In this document: positions 7,057 to 16,800 of the stretch, one piece after another | How positions within the stretch are numbered: the stretch's first letter is position 1 | Layout of the letters: each line of letters begins with the position of its first letter | From: an uncultured Prevotellaceae bacterium | GTDB taxonomy: Bacteria > Bacteroidota > Bacteroidia > Bacteroidales > Bacteroidaceae | Length of the DNA: 45,532 nt | Reading direction: 5' to 3' | Assembly: GCA_900320845.1 (NCBI GenBank) | Contig: ONTS01000017.1 | Span: 1 to 45,532, forward strand | Position numbers and translations under genes: made by a program | Notes under the pieces: model-generated | The model's database searches: none | What the model was told of the DNA's origin: nothing | What the model saw: the letters and a program-made list of their open reading frames with translations, nothing else

Positions 7057-7941
7057 CTATTTGGGGTCAATTATTCTTATCATATTTCGAGGTGTTTTTC
7101 CTACTTTAATTCTAGCAGGAAGATAATCATAATCTTGGCGGGCAATGGGATGATATGGGTTGTATACTCTGCATGGGCAAGAACACAATGTATCTGAACA
7201 CCCCGTTGATTTTTTATATTTACTTTCCACTTCCAGTCGGAGAGAATAGCGATCTTTAGCAAAGTATTCTCGGTGATAAACAGCATCACTTAATTCAGAA
7301 ATAATACCATCATAACTTACTGTGAATATATCATTGCCTTTTATAAACATTAGTCGTAAGCATTCTTTAGCATCTGGACAAAAAAGTATTATTTCAGGAT
7401 GATATAGTGCCACCAACTTTAAGAAATCTTTTCTAACCCTATGGTGAAACAGTACATTTGAATACCTCTCTAAATCAAAATAATCTCCTATTTCATAATA
7501 ATCAGTAATGAATCTGATATTTTGCTTCTTGTCAATGCAGGCTATCACTACCACTCTTGTACTATCCAAAATCAAATGTTGATATATATCATCACCGCGA
7601 TGAAAATTATCCATTCTATCAAAGCTCACCGATAGCAGATATATGTTTGTCATTTCTTGGAAGTTTATTCTCTCTCCTGTTTCAATCTCTGTCCTAAAGG
7701 TGTTGTGACGAGGATTAATACTCATATTAATTGGCAATAGCGTATCTATCTCCCATACCCACCAGTCTTCTTGATCCTCTTGTATGATTTTTGTGTATTG
7801 TTCAAAATCCAATTGCTTGTAGAATGTTTTTAATTTACTAACACGAGTAGTATCATGGCTACAAACCTCCTGTGAGTACAATCCGTTCAATGTTAGCAAG
7901 AACGATAGCAAGAACAATAATAATTGTTTATGATTTATCAT
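7057..7941 (-). CDS. Exported immunity protein B, paralogue of immunity A
   Basis: A 294-residue protein with a Sec signal peptide (KQLLLFLLSFLLTLNGLYSQ). It shares with the 308-residue protein at 9863-10789 a set of blocks in the same order: CSHDTTRVSKL; YKQLD; WVWEIDTL; DDIYQHLILDSTRVV and IACIDKK; a Cys-rich stretch (CSDTLCSCPCR) before NPYHP; and the ending VGKTPRNMIRIIDPK. The two are clearly homologous. Each follows within about 12 bases of an RHS toxin whose C-terminal domains are also homologous, so toxin and immunity have co-diverged. I know no named family for it. Localisation is predicted to be periplasmic or outer-membrane associated. The Cys cluster may form disulfides or bind metal. 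Confidence 0.75.
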   Translation of the reverse strand: MINHKQLLLFLLSFLLTLNGLYSQEVCSHDTTRVSKLKTFYKQLDFEQYTKIIQEDQEDWWVWEIDTLLPINMSINPRHNTFRTEIETGERINFQEMTNIYLLSVSFDRMDNFHRGDDIYQHLILDSTRVVVIACIDKKQNIRFITDYYEIGDYFDLERYSNVLFHHRVRKDFLKLVALYHPEIILFCPDAKECLRLMFIKGNDIFTVSYDGIISELSDAVYHREYFAKDRYSLRLEVESKYKKSTGCSDTLCSCPCRVYNPYHPIARQDYDYLPARIKVGKTPRNMIRIIDPK

Positions 7942-7952
7942 GATGAAATAAT

Positions 7953-9857
7953 TTAGTGAACGACAAATATTTCTATAATTTTCTCAAGATTGTTAAATGT
8001 TCCATTGTAGGATGTGTTTCTAAAAAACAACTTTGTTAAATTTGGATTATTTAGAAAAATTCTTATTTTTATTAAATTATCAACGTGTTGAAGATTGTCA
8101 TTTTTAAAGAAGACATTAATAACACCTTTCTCTTTTTTTATACTTTTAAAAAAATCTATATTAAATAAATTGCCAGCATTTTGCTTCGAGACAGAGCTAA
8201 AATGATTCTTAAGTAATTGGTAATGATCTTGAGCATTTTCAAAAATACCTAGAGGATATTGGTATTTACTGCTCTTCAAAAAATCAAAATAAGTTCTATC
8301 TCCCCCTATGACATTTTCAATTTCATTAAGGGAAAGTGGAACACAATCATTAGGATTTATAGATTGTAACGATTTAAGATATTCAAATTTAATGGTATAG
8401 TCTGGTTTGTTTGTATTAATTAAAGACCATGCTGTGCGATTGTATCGTATTCTATTCCCCCACCAATTATTTAATCCTTTTGTATTTGCCATCGCATATC
8501 CAGATATTGCACCAGTTATAAAACCACTCGCAGCAGGGAACACCCATCCGTTAAAGAATGGTTCTCCTTGTAATACATTAGAAAGACCATTTGTGGCAAT
8601 GTTGATACCTGCCTGTAATAAACCATTGGGAATAATTCCTGATATACCAAAATTCAATACTCCAAAAGTAGCAAGACCGTTTAGGGCTGAGGTCGCTATT
8701 GAAAAATATGTACCTGCACTATGCCAATTCCAATTGAAAGGATTAAAAGGATTGGTTTGTTGAGAATAGGAATATGATACATTAGCCGCAATTAAATTAA
8801 AATAAGCGAAACTAAAAAAATTCAGCAGTGTTCTTATATAAATTTCCCCGCTCGGGTCGGTGTACTTCAGCGGATTGTTCAGGCAGTAGCTGTATCTGTT
8901 GAAGTTCTGCGCATTGTCGGGCAGCTGCACATAGTTGTCGGGCGAGAGGAAGCGGGCGATGGCAGGATCGTACAACCTGCCGTTGGCCTGTGGCCTTCGC
9001 TGCTCACGCTCGACAGAGTCGATGCGAGCATCACTCTGCTCTCGCTTAAACGCAGCGTTCATGTTTATCAGCCCGAACGCCGGCAACATCTCATGACCCG
9101 TGTAGCCACGATGGAAGGTGAAGGCCGATAGGGATGAAGGAAGAGAGGCCAGGGCGATCTGTCTTGCCGTCTGCCGTCCCCAGGCATCGTAGCCGGCGGA
9201 AAATACCGCCGTGCCGTTCTCTGTATATAGGCGTACATAACTGCTGAGATTGTCAGTGAGTGCATAGAGAGGTGTGACGGCTGACGGCTGACCGATTTGC
9301 GGTGTCTCGCGGTAGAGGATGACACCGTCAGCTACATACCAGTATTCCCTCTGCACGCCTCCGCTGTCCACACGCTCATAGTCGCCGAGGAACGTGATGG
9401 TCTTCACCACCTCGCCGTCCCTCATCATCGTCGTCTGCCAACGCTCGTTGTCGGGACCGTAGAAGAAGCTCAGACTGCTGTTGCCTTCCTCGATATAGGC
9501 TGTCTTGCCGTGGGCATTATAGGATGTCTGCTGACTGGCAGAGGAGATGGTCTGACAACTGTCGTTCACCTGCTCCACTGCGTGGGGTTTGCTACTGCTG
9601 TAGAAATACGTACCCACCTCACTCTTGTAGGAGATGTTGCCGTTGTCTTCATACTCCGTCTCACTGCTCAGTATGCCGCCATCACTGCTCACCTCTATAA
9701 GACGGTCGAACTCGTCGTAGGTGAATGACTCCGTCCCCATGCCATTTACCCCCTGCCGTGAGCTGAGGTTGCGCTTTTCCTTATGCCCACACAGATTCTC
9801 CGCCTGTGCCGAGGCGCAGACAGAGAAGAAGGTAAGTAGGAAGAACAGATGTCTCAT
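7953..9857 (-). CDS. Mini-RHS toxin B with papain-like C-terminal domain
   Basis: A 634-residue protein. The signal peptide (MRHLFFLLTFFSVCASAQA) leads directly into RHS repeats at the same point as in module C (NLSSRQGVNG, FTYDEFDRL). The RHS core ends with LYDPAIARFLSPDN, NRYSYCLNNP and YTDPSGE (about residues 291-336). A ~150-residue linker (NPFNPFNWNWHSAGTYFS, GNRIRYNRTAWSLINTN) is nearly identical to that of toxin A. The variable domain from ~485 has Cys505 in NDCVPLSL, His591 in LQHVDNL and Asn in FLNNPN, an order that suggests a papain-like or C39-like catalytic centre. A 25-codon in-frame insertion (8985-9059) interrupts the core. Immunity B starts 11 bases downstream; immunity A ends 5 bases upstream. 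Confidence 0.8.
   Translation of the reverse strand: MRHLFFLLTFFSVCASAQAENLCGHKEKRNLSSRQGVNGMGTESFTYDEFDRLIEVSSDGGILSSETEYEDNGNISYKSEVGTYFYSSSKPHAVEQVNDSCQTISSASQQTSYNAHGKTAYIEEGNSSLSFFYGPDNERWQTTMMRDGEVVKTITFLGDYERVDSGGVQREYWYVADGVILYRETPQIGQPSAVTPLYALTDNLSSYVRLYTENGTAVFSAGYDAWGRQTARQIALASLPSSLSAFTFHRGYTGHEMLPAFGLINMNAAFKREQSDARIDSVEREQRRPQANGRLYDPAIARFLSPDNYVQLPDNAQNFNRYSYCLNNPLKYTDPSGEIYIRTLLNFFSFAYFNLIAANVSYSYSQQTNPFNPFNWNWHSAGTYFSIATSALNGLATFGVLNFGISGIIPNGLLQAGINIATNGLSNVLQGEPFFNGWVFPAASGFITGAISGYAMANTKGLNNWWGNRIRYNRTAWSLINTNKPDYTIKFEYLKSLQSINPNDCVPLSLNEIENVIGGDRTYFDFLKSSKYQYPLGIFENAQDHYQLLKNHFSSVSKQNAGNLFNIDFFKSIKKEKGVINVFFKNDNLQHVDNLIKIRIFLNNPNLTKLFFRNTSYNGTFNNLEKIIEIFVVH
8400..8985. 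repeat. Pre-toxin linker and RHS-core DNA shared with 11252-11838
   Basis: The segment encodes the RHS core end and the ~150-residue pre-toxin linker. It matches 11252-11838 of the long RHS gene closely up to the codons for INTNKPD, after which the toxin domains diverge. The abrupt loss of similarity at that codon marks the toxin-tip swap boundary. The linker DNA is AT-rich while the adjoining core is GC-rich. Confidence 0.7.
8985..9059. repeat. 75-bp palindromic insertion inside the RHS core of toxin B
   Basis: Aligned with the long RHS gene, 75 extra bases lie between the codons for Met-Asn and Gly-Arg-Leu-Tyr-Asp-Pro. The insert is bounded by CGTT on both sides (8981-8984 and 9056-9059) like a 4-bp target duplication. 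It contains a near-perfect inverted repeat (GCTCACGCTCGAC at 9002-9014 against GTCGATGCGAGC at 9018-9029). It resembles a REP-type or miniature element. It keeps the frame and adds 25 mainly charged residues. Confidence 0.65.
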
Positions 9858-9862
9858 GGCGT

Positions 9863-10789
9863 TTATTTCGGATCAATGATTCTTACCATATCTCGAGGAG
9901 TCTTTCCTACTTCAATTACTGCGGGAAGATATTTTTCCCATTCTTGTTCTATTTTGGGCTGGTACGGGTTATCCTTTCTGTTTGAGCACATACATCCTTC
10001 TCCCATACAGGGGATACCTTTTTTGAACTTATCCTCTACCTCTTTACGAACGAAGTATCTTTTGGGCTTTATCATCTTCAATATGGAAGAACTATGTTCC
10101 TTGACGGCATCTTCTAAGGCTACCACCCTTTCATCAAAATCCACCAAATAGATACTGTTATTCTTGACAAACATGAGCCGCTGATAATATTGAAGGTCTT
10201 GACAAAACAGAAGAAGGTCAGGTTGAATTTGCTTCATCTTCCTTAGATAATTTGGATGTATAGAGTAATTATGATGGCATTTCCATTTCTTTCGAGTTTC
10301 TAACTCAAGATAATCACCTCGCTCATACACATCTGTAACACCTTTAATCACATTATATTTATCTATACATAATGCATTGACAACCCTCATACTATCTATA
10401 ATCAAATGTTCATATATATCACCAGCGACATCAAAATCTGTTATATTCTCAAATGCCACAGACAACACCAAAATATGTTTCTCTTCTCTGAAAGGTCGGA
10501 TATTACCAGTTTTTTTCTTCCTTAATGGAGATTTATTTGTCCTCACGTGATAAAGAGGGAATATCGGATCGAAGATATTATTGATACGGTTAAGGGTATC
10601 GATCGTCCACCACATCCAACTTTCGTGATCGTCTACTATTACATTCCAACAATGTTCCTTATCCAATTGATTGTATACATCAAACAAACGATGTAAACGA
10701 ACTGTGTCGTGCGAACAAGAAGATTGTGCACAGATGCCTCCGACACATGTCAAAAATAAGCAAAAAACGAAAGATATAATTTTTTTCAT
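9863..10789 (-). CDS. Exported immunity protein A
   Basis: A 308-residue protein with a signal peptide (MKKIISFVFCLFLTCVGGIC, then AQ). It is a paralogue of the protein at 7057-7941, sharing CSHDTVRLHRL, YNQLD, WTIDTLNRINN, GDIYEHLIIDSMRVV, ALCIDK, NPYQP and the ending VGKTPRDMVRIIDPK. It also has a basic loop near residue 90 (SPLRKKKTGNIRP) and a CMGEGCMCSNR cysteine cluster near the end. It begins 11 bases after the stop of the 2075-residue RHS toxin and ends 5 bases before toxin gene B. This tight order marks it as the immunity partner of toxin A. No named family is known to me. It probably acts in the periplasm. Confidence 0.75.
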   Translation of the reverse strand: MKKIISFVFCLFLTCVGGICAQSSCSHDTVRLHRLFDVYNQLDKEHCWNVIVDDHESWMWWTIDTLNRINNIFDPIFPLYHVRTNKSPLRKKKTGNIRPFREEKHILVLSVAFENITDFDVAGDIYEHLIIDSMRVVNALCIDKYNVIKGVTDVYERGDYLELETRKKWKCHHNYSIHPNYLRKMKQIQPDLLLFCQDLQYYQRLMFVKNNSIYLVDFDERVVALEDAVKEHSSSILKMIKPKRYFVRKEVEDKFKKGIPCMGEGCMCSNRKDNPYQPKIEQEWEKYLPAVIEVGKTPRDMVRIIDPK

Positions 10790-10800
10790 AACAAACGATA

Positions 10801-13800
10801 TTATTTACGTAATAGAAAAAGATTGATAGAATTACTCCATCTGATAAATGAGCCATTAAAATCTGGAGTAGAAAAATAAAATTTACTAAGGTTTGGATTG
10901 TTTATAAACACTTTTATCTTCGTAAGATTAGCAGAATGATACTGATCTCTACAATCCATGAAGGCATTAATTACACCTTTTCCTTCCTTTACTGCCTGAA
11001 AAAATCCATGATTCTTTAAATCTGTAGTTTTAATCTCCCGATAACCACCGAAGTATGTGTTTAATAATTCTTCATATTCGTCCAAGTTTAAATATACACC
11101 CTTATCTTCCACATATCTCAAATTCTCACTAAAATATGCGTAAGTTCTTTTTCCACCCAATGTTTCCTCTGCACCAGCAAAAGCGCTAATAATGCAATCT
11201 TGTACCTTATTAGAATTAACTTTTATGAGATATTCGTATTTTACAACAAAGTCGGGTTTATTTGTATTAATTAAAGACCATGCTGTGCGATTATATCGAA
11301 TTCTATTTCCCCACCAATAATTAAGGCCTTTAGCTTGTGCCAAAGAATACCCAGACAAGGCACCGCTTAGAAAACCACTAACAGCAGGAAATACCCATCC
11401 GTTAAAAAACTGATTGCCTTGTAATACATTAGACAGACCATTTGAAGCAACATTGATACCTGCTTGTAAAAAACCATTGGGAATGATTCCAGGTATTCCA
11501 AAATTAAGAACACCAAAACTTGTTAGTCCGTTAAGGGCAGAGGTCGCAATTGAAAAATATGTACCTGCACTTTGCCAATTCCAATTGAGCGGATTAAAAG
11601 GATTGGTTTGTTGAGAACTCGTAAATGAAATATTAGCCGCGAGAGAATTGAAATAAGCAAAACCTAAAACACCTATCAATGCTCCTATAATTGACTCCCC
11701 GCTTGGGTCGGTGTACTTCAGCGGATTGTTTAGGCAGTAGGTGTAGCGGTTGAAGTTCTGTGCATTGTCGGGCAGCTGCACGTAGTTGTCAGGTGAAAGG
11801 AAGCGGGCAATCAATGGGTCGTACAACCTGCCGTTCATGTTGATGAGCCCGAACTCCGGCAACATCTCATGACCCGTGTAGCCGCGGTGGAAGGTGAATG
11901 CCGATAGGGATGAGGGTAGAGAGGTCTGGGCGATGTGTCTTGCCGTCTGCCGTCCCCAGGCATCGTATTCCGCGGAGAACACCTCCGTGCCGTCGTCGGT
12001 GTACAGGCGCAGATAGCTGCTGAGATGGTCCTGCAAGGCGTAGAGCGGTGTGGGGTCACCCGTGGAGATGCTGCCCGACGGACTCTCGCGGTAGAGCACC
12101 ACACCGTCCGCCACATACCAGTATTCCCTCTGCACGCCTCCGCTGTCCACCACCTCGTAGTCGCCGAGGAAACGTAGGGTCTTGCCTATTGCTCCGTCTG
12201 TCATCAGCGTCGTCTGCCAGCGTTGGTTGTCGGGACCGTAGTAGAGGGTCAGCGTGTTGCCGCCCTCCTCCACAAAAGCCGGCATGCCGTGCGGGTTGTA
12301 TGCAATGTCCTGCACCTTCCGCCGCTCCTCGCCTATGGCCGGCATCTGCGAGGTCTGCACCACGGCATGCAGCTTCTGCGTGTCGTACAGGTAGGAGCCG
12401 ATGCCGGTCTTGTAGCCGATGTTTCCGTTGGCCTCATACTCCGTCTCCATGTCGCCCGCGCCGCTGGTGGTATAAACCTCCGTCAGGCGGTCGAGCGCGT
12501 CGTAGGTGAAGTTTTCCTGCTCCGTGCCATTCACGCCCTGTCGCGAGGTGAGGTTGCCGGTGGTGCCGTCGTAAGCATAGCTCAAGGCATGCAGCGTCTG
12601 CGGATTGGCATAAGGCGAAGCACCGGACTTCTGCATCTGCTGTGCGGTGAGAAAGCCGCGGCTGTCGCGCTGAGTAAGGAGCGTCAGTTGCGTGCCGAGC
12701 CGTTCCTTGCGCAGCAAGCCGTCGTCCTGCTGCAGTTCCCATAGAGCCGTTGTGCCATCGTTCGTCTGCAGCAACGTCTTGCGGTGTATGCCCTGCTCGG
12801 TGTACAGACGCCGGACGGTGACATTGCCCGGATAGGTAATCTGTGCGGTGCGCCCGCGATTGTCGTAAGTATAGGCCGTGACGTACTGTTCCGTCCCTAT
12901 GGATTGCGTTTCCGTTACTACGCGCCCCATGTCATCGTAGACGTAGGCAATGCCCATGTTGCCCCGCTGCTTGCCGACCAGACGCTGTGCGGCATTGCCC
13001 GATGTGCCGTAGGTATAAGCAGTGGTAATCCCTTCTGTAGTAGATGCCGCTAAGCGGTTGAGCGCATCGTAGCTGTTCTCCGTCACGTTGCCGCGGGCAT
13101 CAGTCTGGCTTAACACATCGCCCAAGGCATTGTATGCGGTCAGCGTGATGCCGGCATCGGTGTCGCGCAGGCGGGTGCGGTTGCCGGCAATGTCGTATTG
13201 CAGCGTGATGCTGTCGCCATCCGTCTCCACTTCCGACGGCAGTCCGTTGGAGTGGTAGCTGTAGGCGATGATATTGCCGTCGGCATCTGCCACGGACAGG
13301 CTGTTTCCCCACGCATCCACCGTCTTCGTCGTCGGTTGTCCTGCGAGGGTTTCCGTCGTTGTCCTGTTGCCGTACTGATACGTGCGCTCTGCGCCGGTGG
13401 AGGACGTCAGTGCCGTCAGCCGTCCCCATTCGTCGTAGGTCATCGTCTCCGTGATGCTGAGGTTGCCCGTCGTGGTAGTGGTGGAAACATGCTCTCCCTT
13501 ATTATTATACGCGCGCGCGGTGCTCACCACCCTTCCGTCCAGACCTATGGTCTGCTCTTCCAGCAGCCGTCCCGTGCTGTCGTGCCACTTCTTCGTCCAC
13601 GGCCTGCCCTGCGGGTTTTCAACGGTGAAGTACCGTTTCGGTGCGGCAAGACTCCATCCTGCGTTGTATGCCGTCGTCGCTCCGTCGGGATGCGTTATCA
13701 ATGTGCGCTGTCCCCAGCCATTGTAGGTGTGTGCCGTGGTGAGCGGATGGCCTGCATCGGTGGCATCGGTCTCCGTCAGCAGGTTGCCCCACAGGTCGTA

Positions 13801-16800
13801 AGTGAAGGTGTGGTCGGCAGATGCCGGCACGGTCCACCTGCGCACGGGGAAACGGCAGGTAGCGTCGTATTGCGTATGCTGTACCACCGTACTGATATCC
13901 GCTGCCGACGGCATGACGGACAATACATTGCCCACGGCATCGTACTGGTATGCCGTGGTGAGTGCCTTGTCAGTGCCGGCCAATGTCGTCTCCGAAATTT
14001 TACGTCCCAGGCTGTCGTATGCCAGCGTAGTAGTAGTGGAATAGGGCGCATCGCCCTGATAGTGTTGCTGACTGCGCAGTATCGACGACGGCAGCCACTG
14101 CAGACCATACTGTGCGTAACCGTTGTAGGCCACCCGGCGATAGAAGTTCTGTTGTCCGTCGAATATGGTCTGCTCACTGAGCAGCAGCCCTCGCTGCGTG
14201 TCGTAGCTGTAGGTGGTCTGCGTCGTGTTGCCATACTGGTCGGTGGCTGTTGTCTGTGAGGGATAGGAAAAGTATGCCCTGTCATGTCCGCTGCCCTGAA
14301 GCGCCAAGGCAAAATTCTGCGTTGTTGTCGGTCTCTGTGTTGCAGAGAGCGGTCCCGTTGTCGTCGTCCGGCTTACCGGGGCGAAGAACGTCTCCTCCCA
14401 TGTGGTGTGTACGCTATTGACGACATTTCTCTCCACTTGTCGTGCCGTGGTGTTGCCGAAGCCGATGATGCCGCGTCCCGTGCGGTTGACGAGGAGATCT
14501 TCGTAACGGTATTCCATCGTTGAGGTACCGGCCGCTCCGTTGCCTTCCGTTGTCTGTGCCACGACAGCCAGCGGAACGATTATGGCGCGTGCCTGCGTGT
14601 AGGGCTGTGAGTCGCTGCGCCGGTAGGCGCTGCTGTCGCACAGTGAGGCATAGCTGTATTGTATGCTGCGTCCGAAGCCGTCGATGAGGCGCTGCACCTT
14701 AGCCGTCTGCACGCCATAGCCCGCCGTGGAGTGGATGTAGAGACGGTTGATGCTGTCAGCGGAGCTGTCGTCGTAGCAGTTTACGCCCAGACTCATCAGC
14801 TGCTGGCTGCCGTCGCCGTTGAAGTCGGCAACAAGGAGATTCCTTACCTCGCTCGTAGTCGACAAAAAATTCAGTGCGCTGACATACTTCCTATGCTTCT
14901 CTATAAGTTGGGTACCATCCGATACCAGCCAGACAATCTTATTGTGTCGCTCCACCACCACGTCAGATTTTCCATCGTGGTTGAAATCCAAAACCACGGT
15001 GCGACAGTAAGGCTGGCTGCCATGAGTAGAGTTCAGGTCATGAGCCAGCACTTTCTGAAACGTACCATCACCATTGTTAAGGGCAAAATAGTAATGGTTG
15101 CTGCCTATATTGTTCAGTAAAAAGTCAACCAGGCCGTCGCCGTTAAAATCGCCCTGTTCAATATTGTCGTAACTGCCAAAAGAAGTGCTGCTATACTTCG
15201 TGTCGTCCGCAAATGCATCTTTAATATCTGAGGTGCCTTTGTTGAAAAGAATGGTATAACCACCATTGTATAAAATACACAAATCCGCAAGACCATCGTG
15301 GTTATAATCACCTACGAATAAACGCTTGGGAGCAGAAGAAAGCGATATCCGTTGGTATCTGTAGTCATAATATTCCGGATTGTCATGTAGATTTACAAGG
15401 TGCAATGGGTATTTTCCACTTTCTTTATCTCGCTCAATAAGAACCACATTAGCGATACCATTGTTATTAATATCAACGATGACATATTCTGGAGGCGTTT
15501 TTCCTCGCATTACCTTTGAATGGTGGTTCACTCCTCGTGACACCACACTACAGGAATCTGTATCATAGGTAAAATATGTAAACCAAACTCTTTTTATAAC
15601 ATCACCCTCTACATCATGTTTTACTCTGATTATGTCCGCAATACCATCACCATTAACATCCCCAATAGCATATCGTCCATGTATGAGGATGTCCGTGCCA
15701 TTCGAAAAATCGGATACCAAATAACTGTCACTAAAAGTATAAACCTTATTGCCACCTTCGCCAATGCCAGCCAAATAGATAAACATTGTCTTTCTGTTAT
15801 CCGAATTGGTATAGGTTCTTGTCTCTATCAGGTCAGCCAGCCCATCGCCGTTTAAGTCGGTGGCAGTATATGAGCGCTCCTTTATGTGGCTGTCGCCATC
15901 TTCAGGCAACGCCGCCGTCTCTACCGCCTGCTCATGCGTCACCCGCGGATACCAGGTCATCCACACGGGATTCAGCTCCTCGCCCGCGCCGTTACGTTCC
16001 TTGATCTGACCCAACAGGCTGATGGCACTCGACGACGTGTTTGCATACTGACAGCCGTAGCTGCGGTAAGTCTCGCCGTTGCTCTTCACCACCACACCTT
16101 GCAGGCGCTTGCCCATCCTGCCGCCGACAGGTCCCAGCCGGAACGGCAACACGTCCGAACGCTCCTCATAGGTGAAGGCCACGGTGTTGACCAGCCCTGT
16201 CGACACATGCACATTGCCGCCGTAGCTGATGAGCGAAGGGTAGAGGAACAAGTCCTCCTTTGCATACTGATAGTTTATGACATTTCCGTTGGCATCCTGC
16301 TGCCGGTCGACATACCATGCCGCCGTGTGCTGGCTGCCATTGAAAGTGAACGTCTGACGTGATGCGGTCGTACTGCCGTAGTACAGGGTGCGGCCGTTGC
16401 GCAGCTGCACCTCAAACCACGTGTCGTCATACTCCGCCGCAAAGCTGCCGTGCACTACGATATGCGTGAAAGGGTCGTTCTCCAGACAATACACGGCACC
16501 CTCCTGCCCCTTGGTGCCAGAGACAAACTTCATCCGCACACCATCGAGATAGAAGGCATCGTCGGGCGTATAGCCTATGCCTCGCGCCGCACCGTCGTGC
16601 CACACCGTGCGCGCCCCACGCGTGATGACCGACAGGCCGCTGAAGCTCCATCCCATGCCTGCGATGCCGTTGCCGCCCTGGCTGCTGTAAACCAGTCCAA
16701 GAGTGGGAACGACACCGCCCACACCGGCAGGAAGCCGGAAACTGATATTGCCCGTGGCGGCACCGAGGGAAGACACGTTCCAGTCAATGGGAGTTGAACC

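Noticed and set aside
13198-14259. Long plus-strand open frame inside the RHS gene
   Set aside because: It is antisense to GC-rich YD repeats, has no domain or start signal, and its Arg/Val-rich composition is what the complement of RHS codons gives.
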